Shown: one piece after another, positions 49,843 to 59,141 of the stretch
Layout: the number at the start of each line of letters is the position of its first letter
Numbering within the stretch: position 1 is the stretch's first letter
Source: PALSA-660 sp963726435
GTDB lineage: Bacteria > Actinomycetota > Coriobacteriia > Anaerosomatales > PALSA-660
Length of the DNA: 64,000 nt
Direction: 5' to 3'
Assembly (NCBI GenBank): GCA_963726435.1
Contig: CAVSCJ010000006.1
Location: 124,001-188,000 of the forward strand
Translations under genes and position numbers: made by a program
Notes under the pieces: model-generated
The model's database searches: none
The model's input: the letters and a program-made list of their open reading frames with translations, nothing else
What the model was told of the DNA's origin: nothing

Positions 49843-51248
49843 CGATGTCGGCAGCCCGGCTCGCCGAGCTCACCGGCGGCACGATCGTCGCCGGCAGCCG
49901 CGATGCCGTCTTCACCGGTGTCGGCATAGACTCGCGCACCCTGGCGCCGGGCAGCGCGTACCTCGCCTTGCCGGGCGAGCGTTCCGACGGGCACGTCTGG
50001 GTGCCGGCCGCTCTGCGGGCAGGCGCCAAAGCGGCGGTGGTCTCGCGCTGGGACGAAGAGGCCGCGGCGAACGTCGCGGAGACGTCTCGAGGCGAGGCGG
50101 CGGTCGTCCTTGTGCCGGACGTCGCCGCAGCGCTCCGCGCACTCGCGACCGCGCACCGCGCTGCGCTGCGCTGCCCTGTCGTGGGGATCACCGGATCGAC
50201 GGGGAAGACGGGCACGAAGGACTTCATCGCCGCGGCGCTGTCGGTGGGCCGCGATGTGGTCGCTACGCGCGGCAACCGAAACAACGACCTCGGCGTCCCG
50301 CTGACCCTTCTCGAGGCGGACAACGTCACCGACGTCCTCGTGGTCGAGATGGGGATGCGTCGCGAGAGGGAGATCGCGGCCCTGTGCACGATGGTCCGCC
50401 CGACTCTGGGTGTGGTCACGAACATCGGTCAGACGCATATCGAGGTCCTCGGGACCCAGGACGCCATCGCGAGGGCGAAGGGCGAGCTCGTCGAGTGCGT
50501 ACCGGCCAGCGGGATGGTCTTCCTCAACGGCGACGACGAGTGGTCGCGGGCGCTGCAGCGAAGGGCCTCCGCGCCCATCACTTGGTACGGGCTCTCCGAG
50601 GGAGTGGACGTACGCGCCACCGACATAGAAGTCGACGACGGAGGCAGACCTACTCTGACGCTCGTGGCCGGAGCCGAGAAGGTCCGCGCGACGTTGCCGA
50701 TCCCCGGAAGACACAACGCCTACAACGCCGCGGCTGCTGCCGCCGTGGCTATCCATCTCGGCGCGACACTGGACGAGGTCGCGGCGGGGCTGGCCACCGC
50801 CATCACCACGGACATGCGGATGCAGGTATTCACGGCGGCCGGCGGCGTCACGGTCATCAACGACGCATACAATGCGAGCCCCGTCTCGATGCGCGCAGCA
50901 CTGGCCGCGTTGGCCGACATGCGGGCGCCGGGCAGGCGCATCGCGGTGCTCGGCGACATGGCCGAGCTCGGCTCGCTGACGGAACTGGCGCACTTCTCAC
51001 TGGGCGAGGTCGTCGCCTGCTCGAAGATAGACGTCCTCGTCACGGTCGGGGAGCGCGCGCAGCGGATCGCGGACGGTGCACTCGCCGAGGGTATGCGGCT
51101 CTCCTCCGTCCGCCCCTGCGCGCGCGTCCAGGAGGCCTCGGAAGTGCTCGACGACCTCCTCGCACCGGGGGACGTCGTCCTGGTGAAGGCGTCGAGATGC
51201 ATGGAGCTGGAGCGGATCGTCGAAGGGATTCTGAAGCCGCATGTCTAG
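49836..51248 (+). CDS. murF: UDP-MurNAc-pentapeptide synthetase MurF
   Basis: Adds D-Ala-D-Ala to the UDP-MurNAc-tripeptide. The 470-residue product has TGVGIDSRTLAPGSAYLAL, P-loop GITGSTGKTGTKDFI, the substrate segment TRGNRNNDLGVPLTLL and INDAYNASPVSMRAAL. Start ATG 49836 is favoured by GGAGGAG (49818-49824); ATG 49845 is an alternative. It overlaps murE and mraY, so the run is translationally coupled. Confidence 0.95.
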   Translation: MVTMSAARLAELTGGTIVAGSRDAVFTGVGIDSRTLAPGSAYLALPGERSDGHVWVPAALRAGAKAAVVSRWDEEAAANVAETSRGEAAVVLVPDVAAALRALATAHRAALRCPVVGITGSTGKTGTKDFIAAALSVGRDVVATRGNRNNDLGVPLTLLEADNVTDVLVVEMGMRREREIAALCTMVRPTLGVVTNIGQTHIEVLGTQDAIARAKGELVECVPASGMVFLNGDDEWSRALQRRASAPITWYGLSEGVDVRATDIEVDDGGRPTLTLVAGAEKVRATLPIPGRHNAYNAAAAAAVAIHLGATLDEVAAGLATAITTDMRMQVFTAAGGVTVINDAYNASPVSMRAALAALADMRAPGRRIAVLGDMAELGSLTELAHFSLGEVVACSKIDVLVTVGERAQRIADGALAEGMRLSSVRPCARVQEASEVLDDLLAPGDVVLVKASRCMELERIVEGILKPHV

Positions 51249-52305
51249 CATCAACCTGCTGCAGATAGGGCGCTATCCGACGTATCAGGTGTTCCTGGTG
51301 ATGGTCGTGGCGCTCGCGGCGGCGGCGCTCCTCTTCCCGTTGTGGATCCGTCTGGTGAGGTACCGCAACATCGGGCAGCAGGTGCGCGCCGACGGCCCTC
51401 AGGGCCACCTCGTCAAGCAGGGCACGCCGACGATGGGCGGCGTGCTCATCATGCTCGTGGTGACCGCTGTCTACCTGCTGTTCGGCACCGTCGACCGTCC
51501 GAGCCTCCTCGTGCTCGGGTCGATGCTCGCATGCGCGCTGCTCGGGTTCGTCGACGACTACGGCAAGGTGGTCAAGGAGCGCTCGCTGGGTCTGACCGCG
51601 ACGGCCAAGATCGTGTGGCAATCGGTCATCTCGATCGTGGTCGGGCTCCTGGCCGTGAACTGGGCCGGGGTGTCCACGAACGTGACGCTGCCCCTCCTCG
51701 GGGGTTCTCTCGACCTGGGCCTTCTCACCTCGACGGTCATCGTCGGCGGCTTCGCGGTCGTCGTGCCATGGCTCTACGTACTCCTGGTGGCGGTGATGGT
51801 CGTCGCCGCCAGCAATACCGTGAACCTCACCGACGGCCTCGACGGCCTGGCTGCCGGGACCGTCCTGATAGTGATGATCGCGTTCGCGGCCATCGCGTTC
51901 CGCCAGAACCACCTGCCGATCTCGCTCCTGGGTGCGGCGGTCGCCGGCGCGTGCATCGGGTTCCTCTGGTACAACGCCTATCCCGCCGACATCTTCATGG
52001 GCGACACAGGCTCTCTCGGCCTCGGCGCTGCGGTTGCCACGATGGCCGTTGTCACCAAGACCGAGCTGCTGCTCCCGCTGCTCGGCGGGATCTACGTCAT
52101 CGAGGGCGCCTCGGTGATCCTGCAGGTCCTCTCATACAAGATGACCAAGAAGCGGATCTTCCGCATGGCGCCGATCCACCACCACTTCGAGATGAAGGGC
52201 TGGAGCGAGACGAAGATCATGGTCCGGTTCTGGATCGTGACCGGGGTGCTCGCGGGCGCGGGTTTCGCCTTGTGGTTCATCTCCAGCCTCGGGAAGGCGG
52301 GGTAG
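51241..52305 (+). CDS. mraY: Phospho-MurNAc-pentapeptide transferase MraY
   Basis: Transfers phospho-MurNAc-pentapeptide to undecaprenyl phosphate, forming lipid I. Ten transmembrane segments over 354 residues carry the complete MraY signature set: KQGTPTMGGV, catalytic aspartates GFVDDYGKV, NTVNLTDGLDGLAAG, FMGDTGSLGLG and the HHHFEMKGW loop. It starts at ATG 51241 within the murF end. It is clearly distinct from the MraY-like protein at 30044, which lacks the last motif. Confidence 0.97.
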   Translation: MSSINLLQIGRYPTYQVFLVMVVALAAAALLFPLWIRLVRYRNIGQQVRADGPQGHLVKQGTPTMGGVLIMLVVTAVYLLFGTVDRPSLLVLGSMLACALLGFVDDYGKVVKERSLGLTATAKIVWQSVISIVVGLLAVNWAGVSTNVTLPLLGGSLDLGLLTSTVIVGGFAVVVPWLYVLLVAVMVVAASNTVNLTDGLDGLAAGTVLIVMIAFAAIAFRQNHLPISLLGAAVAGACIGFLWYNAYPADIFMGDTGSLGLGAAVATMAVVTKTELLLPLLGGIYVIEGASVILQVLSYKMTKKRIFRMAPIHHHFEMKGWSETKIMVRFWIVTGVLAGAGFALWFISSLGKAG

Positions 52306-52307
52306 CG

Positions 52308-53684
52308 TTGGACCGCAAGGTTCAGAGGATCGCCGTGCTAGGACTGGGCCGCAGCGGCGACGCTGTCGTCCACTGGGCGCTGGCACGTCCGGGTTCGACA
52401 CCGGACGACGTCGCGGTCTTCGTCGAGTACGACACACCCCGGCTGGCCGAGTCGGCGCAGTCCCTCCGAGACGCCGGCGTGCGGGTCGAGTTGGGCGCCG
52501 AACAGCTGCCCCGCGGTGACTGGGACTTGATAGTCGCGAGCCCGGGCATCTCGCCCTCGCGTCCGCTCATGCGCTCGGCCGCGCGCGCGGGCGCGCCTGT
52601 GATCTCCGAACTCGAGCTTGCATTCCGCATCTCGTGCGCGCCGTGGGTCGCGGTGACTGGGACGAACGGGAAGACGACCACCACGGCGCTCGTCACCCAC
52701 CTTCTGCGAGAGGAGGGTCGCGACGCGGTCTCCGTCGGCAACATCGGGGTGCCGGCCGTGGCGACCGCGCCAGCCGTCGGCTCGGACGGCGTCGTCGTGG
52801 CGGAGTGCTCCTCCTTCCAGCTTGCGTCCACCGCGGGATTCCGTCCCAGGGTCGCGATCCTTCTCAACATCACGCCGGACCATACCGACTGGCACGGCTC
52901 GCTCGAAACGTACGCGTCGGACAAGGCGAAGGTCTTTGCGAACATGACCGGCGACGACGTCGCCGTCATCGACGTCGACGACCCCGGCTCCGCAGCGTGG
53001 GCCGCCTTCGAGGCCGATAGTGGAGTGCGAGTCGTGCGGGTCGGCCTCTCGGGCGGGGACGCGCGCTTGGAGGATGGCCTGCTGGTCGTGGACGTGGGGA
53101 ACGGCGACGTGCCCCTGGTCCGCACAGACGAGCTGCTGATCCGTGGCGTTCACAACGTCTCGAACGCACTCGCCGCCTCTGCTGCAGCGCTTGCGATGGG
53201 CGCCTCGCCGGAGGCGGTGCGGGCGGGACTCCGGACGTTCGAGCCGATCGAGCATCGCCTCGACCCGGTGGCCACCGTCCGCGGCGTGGAGTACGTCAAC
53301 GACTCGAAAGCCACCAATCCAGATGCCGTGCTGAAAGCCCTGACCGCCTTCGGCTCGAGTCCGCTGCTGATCCTGCTGGGCGGGCGCAACAAGGGCAACG
53401 ACTTCGGTCCTTTGGCTGAGGCGTGCGCAGCTCGCTGCCGCCTCGCCGTCCTCTACGGCGAATCCCGCCGCGAGATGGAGACGGCCTTCTCGGCCGCCGA
53501 CGCTCCGTTCATAGGGGCCGATGCCATGGCCGAGGCGCTGGCTGCCGCGGCCGGGGCCGCGCTCCCCGGCGATGTGGTCCTGCTGTCGCCGGCTTGCGCC
53601 AGCTTCGATGAGTTCGAGGACTACGAGGATCGGGGCCGCAAGTTCGCGGATGCCGTGGCGCGCATGGCTGAGGAGACTCGGTGA
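52308..53684 (+). CDS. murD: UDP-MurNAc-L-Ala--D-Glu ligase MurD
   Basis: Adds D-glutamate to UDP-MurNAc-L-alanine. The 458-residue product has an N-terminal Rossmann-like domain (IAVLGLGRSGDAVV), P-loop AVTGTNGKTTTTALV, AECSSFQLAST and YVNDSKATNPDAVLKAL with the carbamylated-lysine region. The C-terminal LLSPACASFDEFEDYEDRG is present. TTG 52308 follows GGAAGGCGGGG; upstream in-frame sequence belongs to mraY's shadow. It overlaps ftsW by 4 bases. Confidence 0.95.
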   Translation: MDRKVQRIAVLGLGRSGDAVVHWALARPGSTPDDVAVFVEYDTPRLAESAQSLRDAGVRVELGAEQLPRGDWDLIVASPGISPSRPLMRSAARAGAPVISELELAFRISCAPWVAVTGTNGKTTTTALVTHLLREEGRDAVSVGNIGVPAVATAPAVGSDGVVVAECSSFQLASTAGFRPRVAILLNITPDHTDWHGSLETYASDKAKVFANMTGDDVAVIDVDDPGSAAWAAFEADSGVRVVRVGLSGGDARLEDGLLVVDVGNGDVPLVRTDELLIRGVHNVSNALAASAAALAMGASPEAVRAGLRTFEPIEHRLDPVATVRGVEYVNDSKATNPDAVLKALTAFGSSPLLILLGGRNKGNDFGPLAEACAARCRLAVLYGESRREMETAFSAADAPFIGADAMAEALAAAAGAALPGDVVLLSPACASFDEFEDYEDRGRKFADAVARMAEETR

Positions 53685-54923
53685 GGATCCAGGGCGCGAG
53701 GCTGGATCCGGGTGCGCGCTACCTGCTCCTGGGCGCCACGGTCTTCCTTGCCTTCGGCGGGTTGCTCATGATCTACTCCGCCTCCTCGGCGGCCGACTTC
53801 GTCGCTTTCGGAGACAGCGCGCTATCACGTCAAGCGCCAAGCGATCTTCTTGGCCCTGGGCGTCGTCGCCCTCCTGATCGCGTCGCGGCTGAACGCGCCG
53901 ATCATCCGGAGCATAGGGATATGGCTGCTCGTGGCCGCAGACGGCATGCTGGTGGCCGTGCTGATCATGGGAGTCGGCAAGTTCGGCTCCGTGAGGGCGC
54001 TCGACATCGGCATCACGACGATCCAGCCAGCCGAGATCGCCAGGCTCGGGTGCGTTCTGGTGATGGCCGATCTCTTCGCCGACCGCGTGCGGCATCCGCG
54101 GCCGGTGAAGGACGACCTGCTGAAGATCGCCCTCATCGCTGTCGTGCCGTTCGTGTTGGTCATGTTGCAGCCCGACATGGGCGCCGCGATCTCGATCCTG
54201 ATCGCCGTCTTCTTCACTCTGGTGCTCGGAGGGCTCCCCGGGAAGTGGATCGCGTGGATCGTCGGGCCGGTCGTCGCGGGGCTTGCCGCGCTCGTTCCGC
54301 TGGCCATGTACCGGTCGGACCGCATAGCGGCGTGGCTGAACCCCGCCAGGGACCCGCTGGGCAGCGGGTACCAGATCCTGCAGGCGGGTCTGGCCTTCGG
54401 CTCGGGCGGGATCCTGGGTCTCGGTCTCGGTATGTCGAGGCAGAAGTTCTTCTACCTCCCGGCCGCGCACACGGACTTCATCTTCGCGATAATCGGCGAG
54501 GAGCTGGGGCTTGTCGGGGCTCTATCCGTCGTCGTCGCGTTCGGTCTGTTCTGTTTCGCGGGGATCCGCATCGCTCTCGCTGCCAAGGACCCGTATGCCC
54601 GCACGGTGGCCGGCGGCCTGACGATCACGATCGTGGCCCAAGCGTTGTTGAACATGGCCTCGGTGACGGGCCTCATGCCGGTCGCCGGGGAGCCGCTGCC
54701 TTTGGTGAGCTATGGTGGCTCGTCGCTGCTCTTCACCATGGGCGGTGTCGGACTTATCCTTGCCATGACCCGCGTAGGTGCACGGGAGCCGTCCCGTGTG
54801 CTCCCGCATGCGACCGGACAGGAAGGGAGCGACAGTGCGCGTTCTGGTGAGCGGAGGGGGTACGGCAGGCCACGTCTATCCGGCATTGACGGTGGCCGCG
54901 CTGGTGTCAGCCGACGCTCGTGA
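53681..54923 (+). CDS. ftsW: Septal SEDS glycosyltransferase FtsW (single-base frame break)
   Basis: Peptidoglycan polymerase of the SEDS family. The first frame (GTG 53681) gives ARYLLLGATVFLAFGGLLMIYSAS and then fails after GDSA. From about 53823 the next frame reads YHVKRQAIFLALGVVALLIASRLN and continues through all FtsW motifs: LQPDMGAAISI, DPLGSGYQILQ, ARIGGLFG-equivalent GSGGILGLGLG, and TGLMPVAGEPLPLVSYGGSS. Removing one base near 53818-53823 restores a full-length protein. The gene is essential and the rest is perfect, so I read this as a sequencing or assembly error. The C-terminal frame overlaps murG by 89 bases, so the end may also be off. Confidence 0.88.
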
Positions 54924-55947
54924 CCAGGTGACGTACGTCGGCGCACCCGGAAGCCTCGAACAGCGCCTCGCGGCGGAGCAGGGCGTCGGGTTCGTCGCTG
55001 TTCCCGCGACCGGATGGGATCGTGCCCGCCCTATGACGCTCCTCACGGGAGCGGGCACGGCCGTGGCCTCCACTCTGCGCTGTCTGCGTCTGCTGCGCCG
55101 TGAGCGCGCCGACGTGGTGGTCGGCTTCGGTGGATACGTCTCCGTCCCGCTCTCGCTGGCGGCCGTCCTGCGCGGCGTCCCGCTGGTCCTTCACGAGTCG
55201 AATTCCGTGCCTGGGGTCGCCAACCGCTTCCTCGCGCGCTTCGCGCGGACCGTCTGCGTGACCTACTCCGATTCCGTGGCCCTGCTTCCGCATCCCGAAC
55301 GCGCGGTCGTAACCGGCGATCCGGTTCGCGAGTCCGTCCTGAGCGCCGATCGTGAGGCAGGTCGCGCGGCCTTCTCGATCGGAGCGGGGGAGACGCTCCT
55401 GCTCGTCTTCGGCGGGAGCCGTGGCGCGCGGCACCTCAACGGAGCGCTTGTGGCGTTGAGGGAGCGCCTTGGTCTCATGTCCGGCCTCAGGATCGTGCAG
55501 ATCGCGGGCCCGTCGGAGGCGGCGGGCGTGCGCGCTGCCTTGGACTCCCAAGGTGGTCTCCCGGCCTGGTGGCAGGTTCTCGACTACGCCTCGGAGATCG
55601 GGGATCTGCTCGCCGCATCCGATCTTGTGGTCTGCCGCGCCGGCGCCACCACGCTCGCAGAGGTCTCCGCACTCGGGAAGGCTTCCGTGCTCGTGCCGTA
55701 TCCGTACGCGACAGACGATCACCAGACGCTCAACGCCGGACCCTTCCTGCGCGCCGGGGCGGCGGTCGTCATATCGGACGCCGATCTGGACGGTCCCGTC
55801 TTTGCCTCCGTCCTGCTCGCCCTGCTCGCCGATCCCGCTGCGCGGGCCAGGATGGAGTCGGCGGCGTCCTCGCTCGGCCGGCCGGAGGCTGCTAGCGCCG
55901 TGGTGCGGGCAGTGACAGCCGCGGCCGGGGCCCGGGAGGCGGCATGA
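54835..55947 (+). CDS. murG: Lipid II synthase MurG (GlcNAc transferase)
   Basis: GT28 enzyme transferring GlcNAc from UDP-GlcNAc to lipid I. The 370-residue product has the N-terminal VLVSGGGTAGHVYPALTVA, FGGYVSVPLSLAAVL, HESNSVPGVANR and the donor-site RAGATTLAEVSALGKASVLVPYP (read as consecutive segments). GTG 54835 follows AAGGGAG at 5 bases; the longer frame from 54778 lies inside the ftsW end. It overlaps murC by 4 bases. Confidence 0.95.
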   Translation: MRVLVSGGGTAGHVYPALTVAALVSADARDQVTYVGAPGSLEQRLAAEQGVGFVAVPATGWDRARPMTLLTGAGTAVASTLRCLRLLRRERADVVVGFGGYVSVPLSLAAVLRGVPLVLHESNSVPGVANRFLARFARTVCVTYSDSVALLPHPERAVVTGDPVRESVLSADREAGRAAFSIGAGETLLLVFGGSRGARHLNGALVALRERLGLMSGLRIVQIAGPSEAAGVRAALDSQGGLPAWWQVLDYASEIGDLLAASDLVVCRAGATTLAEVSALGKASVLVPYPYATDDHQTLNAGPFLRAGAAVVISDADLDGPVFASVLLALLADPAARARMESAASSLGRPEAASAVVRAVTAAAGAREAA

Positions 55948-57329
55948 CTCGCACCTACGCCCACTTCATCGGAGCCGGAGGCGCCGGGATGAGCGGGATC
56001 GCCCGCGTGCTGCACGACCGGGGAGTGGTCGTCACCGGGTCGGACCTGCGCGACTCCCGCTACTCGGCGGCGCTGCAGAAGGCGGGCGTGACGGTGCATA
56101 TCGGCCACGATGCGGCGAACCTCGGCGAGCCCGAGATCGTAGTCGTTTCGGCTGCGATCCCGGAGACCAACCCCGAGCTCGTCGAAGCGCGCCGTCGAGG
56201 TATCCCGGTCTGGCCGAGGGCGCGGATGCTCGCGGAACTCGCCGGGAAGAGGCTCACTGTCGCCGTCGCGGGAACGCACGGGAAGACGACCACGAGTTCG
56301 ATGGCCGCGTCCGCCCTGATCGAGGCGGGGGCGGACCCCACCTTCCTGATCGGCGGGGAGCTCACGGACGTCGGCAGCAATGCCCGCTGCGGCAACGGAG
56401 TGCACTACGTGGTCGAGGCGGACGAGTCCGACGGCTCGTTCCTCTATCTCGACCCGTACTGCGCGATAGTGACGAACGTCGAGGCGGACCACCTCGACCA
56501 CTACGCGTCGCTCGACGAGATCGTGGACATCTTCCGCCAGTTCCTGTCGCGGGTCAGGTCCGACGGCGTCGCAGTACTGTGCGCCGACGACGAGCGTCTC
56601 ATGGGCTTGGCGCCCGGGTGCACGACACGGGTGGTCACCTACGGGCGTTCGAAGTCCGCCGAAGTGAGGATCCTCTCCTACGAGGCCAACGAAGGCGGCG
56701 GAGCGTTCGAGGTGGCCTTCCCCGACGGCCGCCAGTTCTCGTGTTCGATCCGGACACCCGGAGAGCACATGGCCCTCAATGCCGCCGGCGTTCTCGCCGC
56801 GGCCTGGGCCCTGGGGATCGATCTGGAAGCGGCAGTGCGCGGGATCGCGGGGTTCGGGGGAGTGAAGCGCAGGTTCGAGCACGTCGGAGCGGTCCGAGAC
56901 GTCGAGGTAGTCGACGACTACGCGCACCATCCCACCGAAGTCCGCGCCACCCTGACGGCGGCGCGCGACGCCTCGACGGGAACTCGCTGGGTCGTGTTCC
57001 AGCCGCACCGCTACAGCCGCACGGCGGCCTTCGCGCGCGATTTCGGCGCCGCATTCGACGATGCGGATAGAGTCGTGATCATGGACGTCTACAGCGCGGG
57101 CGAGGCCCCCATACCTGGCGTCTCGGGCAAGACAGTGGTCGACGCGATCCTGAGGCACCGTCCCCGCACCCGGCTCGCGTACTTCCCGCACAGAGCCGAC
57201 GTCGCTTCCTACGTCGCCGACCGGGTCCTTCCAGGCGACCTCGTGATGACGATGGGAGCGGGGGACGTGACGGCGATGGGCCCGGAGATCATCCGCGCAC
57301 TCGCGGAACGCTCCCGGGAAGGCGCCTGA
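55944..57329 (+). CDS. murC: UDP-N-acetylmuramate--L-alanine ligase MurC
   Basis: Adds L-Ala to UDP-MurNAc. The 461-residue product contains HFIGAGGAGMSGIARVL, P-loop VAGTHGKTTTSSM, VEADESDGSFL, NVEADHLDHY and VDDYAHHPTEVRATL. ATG 55944 overlaps murG, and the stop overlaps the murB start by one base. Standard length and order for actinobacterial dcw clusters. Confidence 0.96.
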   Translation: MTRTYAHFIGAGGAGMSGIARVLHDRGVVVTGSDLRDSRYSAALQKAGVTVHIGHDAANLGEPEIVVVSAAIPETNPELVEARRRGIPVWPRARMLAELAGKRLTVAVAGTHGKTTTSSMAASALIEAGADPTFLIGGELTDVGSNARCGNGVHYVVEADESDGSFLYLDPYCAIVTNVEADHLDHYASLDEIVDIFRQFLSRVRSDGVAVLCADDERLMGLAPGCTTRVVTYGRSKSAEVRILSYEANEGGGAFEVAFPDGRQFSCSIRTPGEHMALNAAGVLAAAWALGIDLEAAVRGIAGFGGVKRRFEHVGAVRDVEVVDDYAHHPTEVRATLTAARDASTGTRWVVFQPHRYSRTAAFARDFGAAFDDADRVVIMDVYSAGEAPIPGVSGKTVVDAILRHRPRTRLAYFPHRADVASYVADRVLPGDLVMTMGAGDVTAMGPEIIRALAERSREGA

Positions 57330-58246
57330 TGAACACGAGTGTGGCCCTCTCCCGGCTTCGCGCCGATGTGAGCGGCGAGGTGAGGGCTCGGGAGCCGATG
57401 GCACGCCACACGACATATCGTGTGGGCGGTCCCGCGGCCATCTTCTGCGTGCTCGATACGGTCCACGATGTCGTGAGTGCCCTGCGCATCCTCGAGGAGG
57501 AGGAAGTGGACTGGGCCGTCGTCGGCAAGGGCAGCAACCTGCTCGTGGCGGACGCCGGCTACGACGGCGCTGTCCTGGTCCTAGGACGCGAGTTCAAGCG
57601 GCACGTCATCGAGGGACAGACGCTGCGCACCGGGTCGGCCGTGGTGCTTGCTCACCTCGTCCAGGACGCCTTCGGACTAGGCCTCTCGGGACTGGAGTGG
57701 GCTGTCGGGATCCCCGGTACCCTCGGCGGGGCTCTGGCCATGAACGCCGGTACGCCGGAGGGGTGGATCGGCCAGATCGTCGACACTGTCACCCTCTTCG
57801 TGCCCGGGCTCGGGCTCACGCTCGTGCACGGCCGCGACGTCGTGTGGGACTACCGCCGTAGCGGCCTCGCGGGACGCGGTATCATCCTCGAAGCGACGCT
57901 GAGAGTGGCGGAGGGAGAGCCGGAGCGCATCCGGGCGGAGATGGAACGCAACCTCGGGAGGCGCAAGGCCACCCAGCCGATGCAGCTGCCCTGTGCCGGA
58001 AGCGTATTCGTCAATCCGCCCGGCGATTCCGCCGGCAGGATGATAGAGGCGTGCGGACTCAAGGGCCTGCGCCTCGGAGGCGCCTGCGTGTCCTCCGTGC
58101 ACGCGAACTTCATCGTCAACGAGGGCGGAGCGACAGCGGCGGACGTGATCGGACTGATCCGCAAGGTCCGTGCGACAGTCAAGGGCGGGTGTGGTGTCGA
58201 GCTCCGACCGGAGATCAGATTCCTCGGGAGCTTCGAAGAAGCGTAG
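57329..58246 (+). CDS. murB: UDP-N-acetylenolpyruvoylglucosamine reductase MurB
   Basis: FAD/NADPH enzyme reducing the enolpyruvyl group to make UDP-MurNAc. The 305-residue product has RHTTYRVGGPAAIF, GKGSNLLVADAGYDG, GLEWAVGIPGTLGGALAMNAGT (split), the catalytic Ser/Glu segments CAGSVFVNPPGDSAGRMIE and the C-terminal VELRPEIRFLGSF. It is a type II MurB of normal length. The gene sits between murC and ftsQ, a common Gram-positive order. Confidence 0.96.
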   Translation: MNTSVALSRLRADVSGEVRAREPMARHTTYRVGGPAAIFCVLDTVHDVVSALRILEEEEVDWAVVGKGSNLLVADAGYDGAVLVLGREFKRHVIEGQTLRTGSAVVLAHLVQDAFGLGLSGLEWAVGIPGTLGGALAMNAGTPEGWIGQIVDTVTLFVPGLGLTLVHGRDVVWDYRRSGLAGRGIILEATLRVAEGEPERIRAEMERNLGRRKATQPMQLPCAGSVFVNPPGDSAGRMIEACGLKGLRLGGACVSSVHANFIVNEGGATAADVIGLIRKVRATVKGGCGVELRPEIRFLGSFEEA

Positions 58247-59132
58247 GAACGTCTACATCTCGACGGCTCCGAAGGACCGAGCGCCTACCGGCGCTGGGCG
58301 CCACGATACTCCGCGGGCCAAGGGTGCGCGCGCTTCCCGCGCCGACGCCGGCCGGGCGAGCGCGGCCCGCGAGCGCGCGGCACTCCTCAAGGCGGAGCGG
58401 GAGACCCGGATGTCCTCACAGCGCCGCGCCGGGCGCCTGCGCATCGCGGGCATCATAGGAGCGGTGGTCGCTGTCTTCGTCGCTTGCGCAGCCCTCTACA
58501 ACTCGCCGCTGTTCACGATCAGCAATGTGGAGGTCGTCGGGGCCAGCCACGTGTCGGCTGACGCCATCCGCGCCTTGGCCCACGTGCCGTCGAACGCGAC
58601 GCTGATCCGTTTCCCCGCAGAAGCCGTGGCTCAGAGGGTCTCCGCGAACTCCTGGGTGGCGTCAGTCTCCGTTTCTCGCGTCTTCCCCTCGGGCATGCGC
58701 ATCCGGATCGTTGAGCGCGTCCCTGTCGCGATCGTCGACGCCGGTTCGAAGATGTGGCTGATGGATGCGACCGGCACCACCATCGCGCCGTCCTCGGCTG
58801 AGGCGAGCGGCACTCTGCCACTCATCACCGACGTGCCGGGTCTCGATCTGAAGCCGGGGCGCCTCACAACCTCCGAACCGCTCCTCAACGCGGTCAAGGT
58901 GCTGACCGGGATCAGCGCAGCGCTGAGGGCGATGGTGGCCAGCGTGGCCGCGCCTACGATCGACGGTACCGCCCTCGCGACGGTCGATCATGTGGAGATC
59001 GTTATCGGCGAGGCTGTCGAACTGCCCACCAAGGACGCATTGGCGCGCCGCATCCTCACCGAGCAACAGGGGAAGGTAGTCTCCGTCGACGTGCGGATAA
59101 CGGACCGCCCGACGTGGCGTGGGCTGAAGTAG
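58170..59132 (+). CDS. ftsQ: Divisome protein FtsQ/DivIB
   Basis: Bitopic protein with a long basic cytoplasmic segment, a transmembrane helix near residues 92-112 (IAGIIGAVVAVFVACAALY), and a POTRA domain (LFTISNVEVVGASHVSADAI then VASVSVSRVFPSGMRIRIVERVPVAIV). A FtsQ/DivIB beta-domain follows. The frame opens at GTG 58170 within murB; in-frame GTGs at 58191 and 58194 are alternatives, so the first residues are uncertain. FtsQ recruits FtsL-FtsB to the septum. The domain pattern and position make the call firm. Confidence 0.88.
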   Translation: MRQSRAGVVSSSDRRSDSSGASKKRRNVYISTAPKDRAPTGAGRHDTPRAKGARASRADAGRASAARERAALLKAERETRMSSQRRAGRLRIAGIIGAVVAVFVACAALYNSPLFTISNVEVVGASHVSADAIRALAHVPSNATLIRFPAEAVAQRVSANSWVASVSVSRVFPSGMRIRIVERVPVAIVDAGSKMWLMDATGTTIAPSSAEASGTLPLITDVPGLDLKPGRLTTSEPLLNAVKVLTGISAALRAMVASVAAPTIDGTALATVDHVEIVIGEAVELPTKDALARRILTEQQGKVVSVDVRITDRPTWRGLK

Positions 59133-59141
59133 GGGAGACGA

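Noticed and set aside
53681..54923. Programmed frameshift in ftsW
   Set aside because: I see no slippery heptamer with a downstream pseudoknot, and other genes in the window show the same kind of single-base break. A consensus error is simpler.
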